DNA of 64,000 nt from Bagarius yarrelli (lineage: Eukaryota > Chordata > Actinopteri > Siluriformes > Sisoridae), in contig VCAZ01000090.1 of NCBI GenBank assembly GCA_005784505.1, forward strand, positions 62,001 to 126,000. Direction: 5' to 3'. This document shows, one piece after another, positions 38,155 to 49,600 of the stretch. The notes under the pieces were generated by a model. It saw nothing but the letters and a program-made list of their open reading frames with translations, made no database searches and was not told the origin of the DNA. Both the position numbers and the translations under genes were made by a program. Each line of letters starts with the position of its first letter. Position 1 is the stretch's first letter.

Positions 38155-38300
38155 AAGTTTTGTTGTTGTTACATTGATTTGTGAACTATTGTACCAGTAT
38201 TAAGCTGTTCAGTGATGTGACTCAAAGCACTTTTGTACGTCGAAGTGCGTCGGTCTGAACAAGAGGGTCTACTAAATGCTGTAAGTGTAACTACAACGAA
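38155..38300 (+). repeat. interspersed repeat B, 3' part
   Basis: 'ttgatttgtgaactattgta', 'agtattaagctgttcagtga' and 'tctactaaatgctgtaagtg' match the 3' half of the 25800-26155 copy. A short insertion ('cgtcgaagtgcgtcggt') is present. Confidence 0.65.
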
Positions 38301-38791
38301 ACAATTGGGTGTGATTAAGTGAATAAAAGTGCCACTTTCCGCCACTACTGCCAATAATATTTTATTTATTTATTTTTATTTATATATATATCATATTTAT
38401 AAACAAAATAAAAAATATTATACAGTGGGGGGGGTACATTATATGTACATTTCTGTTTATTTTGTTTGTAAATAATATGATTTACCTGCAACTGACGTTT
38501 TTAATGCATCACAAATTAAATTCCACGTTCGGTTTTATAATTAGATTTCTTTTAACTGAAGGTAATTTAATACATATACATGTATTTAGATATATTTTGG
38601 CGCATGTTGTTGCCGTTCATGTGGTTGTTGGGGCTCCCGGACACACGGGGGCGCTGTCTCTCAGTTCCACCGTATTATCTTTCACTGAGCAAGTTAATAA
38701 GAAGTTGCGGTCGTTTCACGCTTATGGAAGTTTCTTTATTTTAAGACAATAAATAGGGGCTATAGAACTTTTCAGAGCCCCTTTTTCACGC

Positions 38792-39803
38792 ATGATGAAG
38801 CGGAGAGCCGAAAACTCGTCACTCCAAGAGCTTCACCACGAGAAGAAGAAGAAGACATGTGGCTCCGTCTGTGATGCAGAGAGCGAGGTGGAGGCAATGC
38901 ATGCCGTCGCCGCTCCTCCTGCACTGTTTCCCAGTTTAATCGGAGAGCGTCGCCGAAAGAGATCAAGATGTTGCGAGGATTATGAAGAACACGACAAAAC
39001 AAGGGCACAAAAGGGAAAAACGACTGACACCACAGACGGCGGGAAAAAGGACATCGTATCTGGCGCGAACGAGATGACGTCAGAGGAAATTAAAGCGGAT
39101 GACGTTAAGAGAACAGAGGTGAGGATTTTATATATTTTTTAAAAAGAGCGGAAAAAAGTGCTTTAATAACTTACCGACGTGTCTATACACACCTTTCACC
39201 ACAAGATGACGCTGGAGATTTAGGAGGAGAGTAAAGTACCAGGAAACAAGTGTGTGTGTGAATGAGTGAGTGCAACGTGAGGGGCTTCAAACCCACACAT
39301 TACTTTAACACCAGGACATACTGTTTCTATTACAGTCAAAAAGGTGTAGATTAGTGTGTCATTTGATGATTTGTTAGATTAAGTTCTCAAAAGGCCGCAA
39401 GATGGCGCCATATATCGGTAGACCGTAAAAAAAGGCTTTTTTTTTTCGAAAATAACAGTATAATAGGTTATCGGTCGAGTTTTCATTCCACCATTCAAGT
39501 TAGTATAAATGAACAATTTTAATACAATCGCTAAAGCAAACCTGTGATTTGTCTTAAACACCGCTTTACGAAAACATGACAGGATGCTGGACGGTTTGAA
39601 ATACTGATCGCCTCTCTCCATTACTGTTGTTAAAGGCTCAGCGCCCTGACGACAACGAGGACAACCTCAGTGCGTTTAACTCCTTCCAGTTCTGGAGGAC
39701 CCCTCTGCCTGCTTTAGACCTGTCGCTCCTGGATGCGACATCCTCACCCGAGCTCGGCGACGACAGTTCTGTCAAAGACGGCACAGAGGACATGGAGACA
39801 TGA
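38792..39803 (+). CDS. c9orf40: C9orf40 homologue, 2 exons
   Basis: Function is unknown. Exon 1 is 38792-39118 and exon 2 is 39642-39803; the junction is phase 0 with donor GAG|gtgagg and acceptor ctcag|CGC, giving 162 residues. The start 'MMKRRAE' resembles the human 'MAKRRA' start; either of two adjacent ATGs (38792, 38795) could be used. Exon 1 is charged and low-complexity, with Lys/Arg clusters ('HHEKKKKT', 'GERRRKRSR') that could act as nuclear localisation signals. Exon 2 ends with 'AFNSFQFWRTPLPALDLS', the conserved C-terminal signature as I recall it from the human protein, then an acidic tail and TGA. Its position between carnmt1 and trpm6 is the same as in human 9q21, which supports orthology more than overall similarity does. 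Confidence 0.82.
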
Positions 39804-40603
39804 CGCAACTTTAAATACAATGGAAACCGTATGTTATAATGAGAAGTGTTTGGATTTAAGTATGGATAAGCTGTAAAAATGGCCTCTTTAGGGAAAATAT
39901 AAAAAGGTTTCAATTCTGCTTTGTGTAATTTTTGAAGCCCAAACTTGTCAAAAAACATGCTTTATTTTATTTTTGTTTGTTTGTTTTTCCTATAAATCAT
40001 TCATATCATTGTTTTTCTCTGTGGTTTAGGTTCCGAACCAGACCACCAGGGGAACCAGGTGGATTTACAGATTTGAAGACACTGCGTGTGGGTCAGGTTT
40101 ACAATGTAGACAGAACGCTTGGGGCGTTATGAACACACTCCTGCTCACACCTGGGGCAGTGTGTCTCCATGTATATTTTCTTTTAAGACAAACCTGTAGA
40201 AAATCTACAGACATTTACAGGTACCTGAAGGATTGGGATCAGGATTGAACCCTTGTGCTTTGAGGTGAAATCCTTACTCTAGCAAGATGTTCACATGTTC
40301 TAGTATTTGGTAGCAACCTACATTGGTCTGAGATTTTGTTCTCAGAAGGTCCTCAGACACTTGCTGTTATTCGAGACTGTCTCAAATCTATGTAAATGAA
40401 ACCCAACGTGTCCTGAGTAAAAGGTTTTTCTTCACACTGTTGCTTCCACTCTGTGGCGCAGATTGGTGGGTAGACAGAAATTTCCTGCAGACAGAATCGT
40501 TGTATGCGTGATGTTTGCCGATTCTGCTCTGTATATTTCTAAACTTGTCTGTGATCAGTTGTCTTGCTTCTAACTTGCCCACTTTTGTTTTTACTGTAGC
40601 TGC

Positions 40604-40609
40604 AATAAA
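40604..40609 (+). terminator. AATAAA polyadenylation signal, probable for the C9orf40 homologue
   Basis: AATAAAAAG lies about 800 bp after the stop codon and about 2.75 kb before trpm6 exon 1. Whether the UTR is spliced is unknown. Confidence 0.4.
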
Positions 40610-40619
40610 AAGTGAACTT

Positions 40620-42235
40620 TATTCCTGTGCTGCCTAAATTGAAGTTATTGTGATTGCAAGTTACTATTAAACCTTAAAGAAACACACAGTATATCGATTG
40701 TTGCCTGCTATTTGAAATTATGATCTTCTAGCCATAAGAAGAACGGATCAACAATCAGCAAGTTCATAGATTTCCTGAATAGTTATGCTAATCAGTAATA
40801 TAATCATACAGCAATTCACTCACAAACCAACCTCAAGGCTGCTGCTAAGTTGGGTCAACCTTCAGAGACCTTTGAGCCGAGTAAAAATCAGACTGCTGGA
40901 GTTTTCTGACGTTTTCATTTCTCCTGTTTGAGAACCAAACATTAAACCATGTTTGATATGGTAAGCTGATTTTATTTGTGTCATTTAACCTTTAATACTA
41001 GTTTCATGCTAGAACTGTTGTTTATGGGTCAGTTTATTTTGTCATGTATGTATGCAGGTGATTAGGACAAACTAAGTGTTTGCCTGGTAGAAATAAAGCA
41101 GTACAATTTAATGTTGTTTGTATACGCAAAAATAAGTGCTAGCTAAATAATATAAAATTGTGGTTATTTTGTGTTCTTGGATTTTATCAAAGCTTGAATT
41201 GAAATTGAATTTTAATCTTTATAACTTTACCATTAATATCTTTATGGGAAGTAAACTGTTCGTAGTGTATTGAAAAAAAATCTAGCATCAAACTTTCGTT
41301 CCTTGTCTGGTGTGGGTTTTTTTAATATGAATATATATAATATAGATTTTTTTTGTAATTGCCTAAAATTAGCATGTTAATTTGTATATAAATAATTTTA
41401 CACAAAATGTTTTTAAAAGACTCCAGACTATTATCTAGATTATTTACTGTTCACATTTGGCCATATAAAATCGAAATATTCTAAAATCTCAAATCTAAAA
41501 CATTTCTCATGCCATAGAGATCTTGTATGTAATTAATAGATGTTTACACTTTAAGTGTCCATAACTTTTGTAACAAACATAAATAATGATGTTCTAATAT
41601 GTGCAGCTTGTTAATTTTTTATAGTATTTTTAGTTATAGTTTGTGGTGATATAGTTTTCACTAGTGACCGGAAGATTAGATCATTTTACTGACTCAGCCC
41701 TGTAGGTCTTAATGTCCAATTCCAATTTTGTGACTATATCCGATTTTTTTTGATGATCCGCTTACATCATCTTTTAAAACTGATCTGTATCTGATATCTG
41801 CATTTACACTATACACAGCAAAACAACCTTATGTAGACATACTGACAGAAAAAGAAAGTAAAATGCTGTGATAATGGATGCAATGATTATTCTGTGTTTT
41901 GCTTCTGCATCATATTTAAAGGTTGGCAAAACAATAATCTTTTTAAATGGAGAAATAAAAGAGGAGGGTCCTTGTTGCAACCTCGATAAATGTAGCATTG
42001 GTTGCTAAGTTAAAATCTGTTTTGACTGTAAACAATTTTTTAAAAATTTCAGCAAAAAAAAAAAAAAAAAAAGTTTATAAGTGAACAAAAACTAATAAAT
42101 ATCTGAATATACAGTTGTGTTATTATATATCGTAGTTGTTGTCTCTACCGGATAGAGAGTAGCAAAGTGTGAACTATTTCTTACCCAGTCATTTGCTTTA
42201 TTTTTAGCAGGATATAATTACAATGCTACATGCTA
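40620..42235. other. intergenic, no gene seen
   Basis: AT-rich sequence between the C9orf40 homologue and trpm6. Around 41695-41820 a segment with 'ctgatctgtatctgatatct' looks like old transposon sequence, but I cannot place it. Confidence 0.5.
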
Positions 42236-42239
42236 ATAG

Positions 42240-42410
42240 CCAATTACTTTACATTACATTACATTACATTACATTTGGAGCATTTAGCAGACGCTCTTGT
42301 CCAGAGCGACGTACAAGAAGTGCTTTAAGTTACATCAAAAACATCTCAATGCTGATAATAGATCACAAAAAGGTGCAACAACAAAAAAAACCTGTTGAAT
42401 AGAGTAAGGG
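42240..42410 (-). repeat. interspersed repeat B, antisense, with (ACATT)n end
   Basis: Begins with four to five ACATT units, then 'gcagacgctcttgtccagag' and 'gcaacaacaaaaaaaacctg'. This is the reverse complement of the repeat B tail at 26050-26155, so the pentamer is the family's variable 3' tail. Confidence 0.65.
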
Positions 42411-42654
42411 TGGTTTTGTTTTTGTTTTTTGTTTTTTTTTTCACATGAACAACATGTGACCAATTCACCCCACATTCTTCTTATCATACTTCTACTAACA
42501 CAAACATTGATCACATTTAAATTGTTGATCACAACCCTATAAATCAACCAAAGACAAATAAAGGATATAAATTGATTTATACACTTTACTGCTTACGTCA
42601 TATGATGAAAGATTTGAACTGATCATGTTTCTGTACAGAACCCATAGAATGTTG

Positions 42655-42832
42655 GGGGAAGTGGTAGTTCGGTGGTTAGGGTGTTGAACTGCTAATTGGA
42701 GAATCAGGGTTTGATTCCAAGCACCACAGGGTTACCACAGCTGGGTCCCTGAGCAAGGCCCATAACCCCACAATTGCTCAGTTAAATAAATCCCTCTGGA
42801 TAGGGGCGTCTACCCATATTCTGGAGTCGAAT
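42655..42832 (+). repeat. tRNA-like SINE, sense orientation
   Basis: 'gggggaagtggtagttcggt' with 'ggttagggtgttgaactgct' forms the head, and 'gggtttgattccaagc' the B-box-like part. Then 'gctgggtccctgagcaaggc', 'caattgctcagtt' and 'ctctggataggggcgtctac' follow. This is a good reference copy of the head-plus-body form. Confidence 0.8.
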
Positions 42833-43243
42833 TAACCAATCATTCATGAACGACATGTGACCAATTCACCCCACATTCTTCTTATCATGCCATTGTTGCC
42901 TTTAAAAATCGTTTCCTGGTTGTGATATTAGTAAAGATTTGATTCATGTCCAACATCATTATTTTGGTGTAATATCACTAATTATTACTGTAGTGTGTAA
43001 TTACGGGTCACAGCCCATTAGCAGGTTTGTTTACACTTGTCACACTTTCTTGCTAATTTTCACCTTTTCCCGACTTTGTCCTTTTGACCCTTTTAAAGTC
43101 GTTTGCCATCCAAATTGGTTCAGTTTGTTAGGAATCATTATTGTTTTTATTTTTCTTTTAGATTCTTGTTATGAGGGCGACTGAGAAGTGATTCTGATAA
43201 ATACAACCTGTGTTTTTGGATTAAACAAGGCTTTAGGATCACC

Positions 43244-43244
43244 T

Positions 43245-43278
<34 letters not shown>
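43244..43278. repeat. (CA)n microsatellite upstream of trpm6
   Basis: About 34 bp of CA, 80 bp before the first trpm6 ATG. Confidence 0.95.
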
Positions 43279-43280
<2 letters not shown>

Positions 43281-43289
43281 CAGCACAAA

Positions 43290-43359
43290 GATTCAGCCCC
43301 ACGCACGCTTTCGCTTCCGAACCCGCGCCGTGGGTCGCGTGAGCGGAGATGATGGTTAA
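43290..43359 (+). promoter_or_regulatory. CpG-rich 5' leader of trpm6
   Basis: 'ccccacgcacgctttcgctt' and 'acccgcgccgtgggtcgcgt' form a short CpG cluster continuing into exon 1 ('gacgcgcgcgcac'). An upstream ATG at 43352 is closed by TGA two codons later. No TATA box is seen. Confidence 0.45.
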
Positions 43360-43601
43360 ATGAAGACGCGCGCGCACCCTGTCAAGATGGAGGTGAGAAA
43401 ATACCAATAAAAACTGAAATAAAAGAAAGAATAGGTTTAAAAACGACCTTTTTAAAAGCTTGTTTATTCTTAATGAAGCGCTTAGGACGCCTGAAAAATG
43501 GGGGAAAAATTAACCGGTTAAGTGTCTATATTTTAGCTAACTACTGTATCTGTTTACATAACAAACTTCACTTAACTGCCTGTCTGTCTTTTTGTCACAT
43601 A

Positions 43602-43632
<31 letters not shown>

Positions 43633-46600
43633 ACAGTGTATCTATCTGTCTGTCTTTTTGTCTTTTGCCTTTCTATCTATATGTCTGTCTCTACTCAACT
43701 GTCTGTCTGTCTACAGTGTATCCATCTGTCTATCTACGGTGTATCTGTTTGTCTGTCTATCTCTGTGTGTCTGTCTATCTTTCTATCCACGGTGCCTTAA
43801 AAAAGTATTTCTATCCCTTATACTTTTTCACATTTTGTCACTTTATAACTACAAACGTAAATGTATTTTATTGACATTGTAATAGACCAACACAAAGTGG
43901 CAAATAATTATAAGGTAGAACATAAATGATACTAGGTTTCAAGCAATCAAAAATCTTTTTTTTTTTAATTTTAAGAAAGTAAAAGTGTGGTGTGCATTTG
44001 TTTTCAGCCCTTTGCGTCAATACTTTGTAGCGCCATCTTTCGCTGCAATTACAGCTGCAAGTCTTTTGGGGTATGTTTCTACCAACCCATTCTTCTTCGA
44101 AAAATAGCTAAAGTTCAGCCAGATTAAATGGGGAGCATCTGTAAACAGCAGTTTTTAAGTCTTGCCACAGATACTCAATGGGATGTAGGTCTGGACTTTG
44201 ACTGGGTCATTCTAACACATGAATTTTCTTTGATCTAAACCATTCCATTGAAGCTCTGGCTGTATGTTTAGGGTCAGCCCCCAACAGTTTTTATTTTCCA
44301 GGATTGCCCTATATTAAGCTGTATCTATTTTCCCATCAACCCTGAGCCTGACCCTGTCCCTGTAAAAGAAAAGCATCCCCACAGCATGATGCTACCACCA
44401 TCATGTTTTACTATTGGGATAGTGTGTTTAGGGTGATGAGCAGTGTTACTTTTCACACATAGCGCTTTGCATTTAGTCCAAAAATGTTTGCTTTGTCCCC
44501 AACATTGCTTGTAGAAAACTGTAAATGGGACTTGCAGAATATGTCTTTCTTCCATAAAGGCTGGATTTGTGGAGTACATGACTTATACAGTAGTTGTCTT
44601 GTGGACAGACTCTCCCACCTGAGCTGTGGATTTCTGCAGCTTCCCCAGAGTGACCATGGGCCTTTTTGTTGTTTCTCTGACCAGTGCTCTTTTTGCTTGG
44701 TCTGTCAGTTTAGCTGGATGGCCATATCTGGGTAGGTTTGCAGTTGTGGCATATTTTTTCCATTTTTGGATGATGAACAGTGCTCCTTAAAAGCTTGTTT
44801 TTTTAATAAGCTAATCCTGCTTTAAACCACTCCACAACTTTATCCCTGACCTGTCTGGTGAGTTCCTTGGTCTTCATGATGCTGTTTGTTCACTAGTGTT
44901 CTCTAACAAACCACTGAGGCCTTTACAGAACAGGTGCACTTGATTTGATGACTTCTGAAGGCAGTTGATTTCAGTGGATTTTATTTAGGGGTATCAGAGT
45001 ACAGGAGGCTGAGTACAATTCCCTATCTATCTTCAGTGTATCTGTCTATCTGTATCTTTTTTATCTATACTAAACTATCTGTCTATCATCCTCATTTCAC
45101 TATCTGACTGTTCGTCTAGCTATCTAACTTTTATCTTTACTAGCCTGTCTGTCTGTTACTAAACTTCCTACCCGATCATTTGTTAGTCTGTCTGTATGTT
45201 TACCTTTCTGTTTTGATGGCATCATCATTAACAGAATTATCTTATATGAGCTCAAATAGAATTCTGTTTTAAAATTATTCTATTGTAGTCAAAAGAAAGC
45301 AACACATACAGCATATACTGTCAAAGGGTGGACACCTGACCATCACACCCCTATGAAATTTGAACAAAACGTCAATGTATGCTGTAAAAATCACAATTTT
45401 CTCTTCAGTGGATTTCCAAAGTTCAAACTTCCAGCATGTCAACGCTCCTGTGCACAAAGCCCCTGAAGAAGACAGATTTGTCATAAGTGTGTAAATGTGA
45501 TTGGTCAGCTGTCCACATACTTCTGTGTTTTGGTGTATAAAGCACTGGGATTTATAGTGTCCACATTAACCCCCCTTTTGTATTCCAGACTGGAAAGTCG
45601 TGGATCCAAAATACTTTTTATAAGAGAGAGTGTGTTAAGTTTTTACCAGCATCAAGGAACCACCACAGGTAGGTGCAACTTTACTTGATATAATTCCAGA
45701 AAAGTTGGGACAGTTTTAAAATTTAAATAAAATTAAAACTAAAAGACTTTTTAAATTATGAGTTAATATTTTATTAGAACATAGATACCATAAAAATGTT
45801 TAAACCCAAAAATTTTACACACCAATGCACAAAGTGAGCTTATTTGATGCCTGCTAAAGGTCTCAGAATAGTTGGGATAGAGCATGTTTATCATGGTGTA
45901 GCATCTCCTCTTTTTTTCAAAACAGTTTGAAGACGTCTGGGCATTGAGGTTGAGTTTTCGGAATTTTGTCCCATTCTTGCCTGTTACAGGTTTCCAGCCA
46001 GCCAGTGTTTATTGTATTTTTCATTAAAGGAAAAAACTATTACCAAACACTATTGTTTATTAGAATTATTGTTTATTAGATTCTATAATTTGAACAACAT
46101 GTTTCCAATTGACCATGTTTCCAATGACCATTTGCCATTAATTGACCATTAAGATCCTTCTGACTCCTGGCTTGAAAGGTATATTTTTTACAGAAAGACT
46201 TGGGTGGGAACCCGTCCAGTCTGGCAATATTATTGTCCAAATTCGATTGAACACATGTTGGTTGCCACAGGGGGTTAAAAAAACAAACATGTTAATTGCT
46301 CTAGTTTTTTTATATGTTAATTAAATAGTAAATTAATTGCATGCATTAGCACTTATATAATGGCAGCATATATATGTGTACATATACTTGTATATTACAG
46401 TGATTCACAAATGTATTATAAGCAGGTTGAGGAAAGGCTAGTGTGAAGTCAGCAGATTTTCATAGGGATGCTTCAAAATTTCAAAAAAGGTAAAACATAT
46501 GAGCCAAAAATATATGCTTCATTTACGCTTTTCCTCTTTTAAAATTTTAGTGCATCCCTATAAAAATCTCCTGAATTCACACTAGCCTTTCCGGGCCCCT

Positions 46601-49600
46601 CTTATAATTCCATTTAACTATCCCTCTAGCCGTCATCACTGTGCGGTGTGATGCTTCTTTCAATATTCTGCTTTTTGAATTTGCATTCCGTTGAGTTGCT
46701 TATGGTCCAAACAAACTCTTTACTTGTGTGCCGCTCATGTTTAACAGACAGGTTCGCCCAAATAAGCATGAAAGCAGAAAATGTCTATAATACAGCAAAA
46801 GCGCTGTTGGAAAATCCGTTACATAGTAAAACTCTTTGGTAGCTGCAGGATTTACTGTTAATGCTTCTGTTTTAAAAGGGAATTAAAATTTGTTAAAATT
46901 ACAATTAATGAGTTAGTGTTTTAATGAAATCCATCTGAAATCAGAAAATGTTTGGAAACCAACTGATGTAATATATAATTAGTTGTTTCTTTATTTGTTA
47001 GTTTTTAAATTGATGTTGTTCCTGTTTGTTTTAGGTGCTTTCCTGTTTGCCATGTTTGCCAGAACTTAGTCAGGTATGAACCTTATAGTTATTATTATTA
47101 TTATTATTATTATTGTTATTGCATAACATTTGGCTAATTTAGAAGAAAGAAAGGAAGTGTTATTGTATAGATCTTCATCCATTGTTTCCTCAGGTGCTGC
47201 TGTGGAAGGCTGATTGGCGAGCATTCAGACCTTGATTCCAATTCCTGGCTCCCACCATCTGGGGAAGAAGAGGTGTGGTGTGTTGTTCAGCACACCAAAA
47301 CCAGCCCCACTGATGCATTCGGCTCGATTGACTTCCAGAGCAGCAACAAGTGTCCCCGCCGTGCTAAGGTGCTAAGGTTGACTAAGCATAATAATGAAAT
47401 TTCAGCATTTGCGTTTTGTGCAACTTTGTACTAGGCATCGCTTTTCTTTACAGTACGTGCGCCTGTCTTGCGACTCTAAACCTGAAGATCTCTGCTGTTT
47501 AATGCTGCGAGAGTGGAACATGGCTCAGCCCAAGCTGCTCATATCAGTGCATGGAGGAACAGAGAACTTTTCTTTACCCACAAGAGTGGGTCACCTGTTC
47601 AGCAAGGGCCTTATCAAAGCTGCCGAGACTGCAGGAGCCTGGATTATTACTGACGGCTTTAATTCAGGTGTGTGTAGATGTTTATCCTTCCTTTTTGTTT
47701 TTATTTGTATGTGTATTTAGGTTCCTTTCATCTTTGCTTCACTCAGGCGTATCAATGTTTGTTGGAGATGCTGTAAAAGTTTTCGGTACGCATGAGCGCA
47801 GGAAGAGAGCTGTGATTGGTATTACGCCATGGGGGCTCATCGAGAACCACACCGACCTCATGGGACGAGACGTAAGCCTTTTTTTTTTTTTTACACTCTT
47901 AATTATCTCATGACGATAATGCTTAAAGATGATGAAAATTAAAAGGAAATATGAATGAAGAATTTTTATCTAATGTAGATTGATAAGAGACAGAGTTGTT
48001 ACTACCCTGAAATTAAGTATTGCCCTATATAAGGGGCGACTTACACATTGGGCCTAAAACGCATGGAAAACACTAGGCGCGTGATTTTCCTATTATTCAA
48101 AGCACTCTGAGGCGTATGTTGGAAACAAGAAAATTCCAACATGGAAATTCCAGCAGTGGATTTTTACTTTTGCTGTAACTCTTGCTACAAAATTTATTTA
48201 CAAAGATAAAACTAAACAAACAAAAAGATGATGCTTCACTCTTGATGTTAAACATGTTACTACCGCTAACTATTTGTGCACGCTTACTACACGTCTACAT
48301 TTTAAATAATAAAAATAAGCGTGCAGAAGACGCAGTATCTAAATGGCCTCTTGGAGCATATAATTCATTAATTTCTACAACTTTTAAAAAGTTGTTAATG
48401 AAATAGATTATTCGTTATGTATACATGTTACTAGGGGCAGTGGTGGCTAAAATGATTAAGGCGCTAAGTTATTGATGGGAAGACCAGGAAGACCTAGATT
48501 CAAGCCCACCGCTGTCATTCTACCACCGTTGGGTCCCTGAGCAAGACCCCTAACACTTCCTGCTCTAGGGTGCTGTATTATACTGGACCCTGCACCCTCT
48601 GCATATGAAAAGAAACAAATTTCACTGTGCTGTAGAGTATATGTGAGAAATAAAGACATTTACATTACTATGCAATGTGCATGATGAGTTTGACTGAAAG
48701 TTACAATGGATGTGTGTTTTTACCTCACCCTTGTGACAGGTTCTGAGGTACTACCAGACTCTGGGGAATCCACTGAGTAAGCGCTCCAGTCTTAACGGTC
48801 TGCACTCACACTTCCTGTTAGTGGATGATGGAACTTTAGGTAAACCCGGAGGCCAGCAGGAACTGCGGAGAAAGTTGGAGAAGCATATCCAACGGCAGAG
48901 GATCCACCCCAGTGAGTTCTAATCGGGAAATACACTGAAGTAGGATTCAATATAGATGCAGACACACTCATCACATTAGCAAAGCCTGTCTTTAATAAAG
49001 AGTCCCTGTTGTTGGAGTTTTTAAATTATCTCCAGGTGTTATTCATTAACTGGGAATTCTTAATAAGGTGGCTGTGTGTGTTAAAGATGTAACCTGAGTA
49101 TGAATACATTATTCTATTGAACAATAACATGTTCGAAGGCAATGCAAATACAAGTGTAAAAAAAAACACAGGTGACTGTAAATGATTCACTTGCAGCACT
49201 TTTTTTATCTTTAGTAACTGCCTTGTGTACTAAAGTCATAGTTCATAAGCAGGAATAAACATATAGGATTGAACTAATGACAGGCTGGATCTAAATTAGC
49301 AACATGACGTCTGAATGAACACAAATAACATTTATATTTAACTAAAGATTTGTTCTTTCTAAACTTTCTAAAAATAAACTAAATTTTCTACGGTCTAGGT
49401 TTATTTTCTGCTACACTCACACATAACTTGTGTAATCCAGTTTGGTAAACGCAAACCACAGAACGTTACAGTTATTTCACTGTAATGTGCATATAAATGT
49501 GTTTGTTTGTGTTGTGTTTTCTAGGACTGAGTCAGAGAATTCCTCTGGTGTGTGTGGTAGTGGAAGGGGGTCCCCCAGTGCTCTCCACAGTGCTGGAGTA

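Noticed and set aside
43473..43882. Cys/Leu/Ser-rich frames of up to 133 codons
   Set aside because: Translation of the CTGT/CTAT array in trpm6 intron 1.
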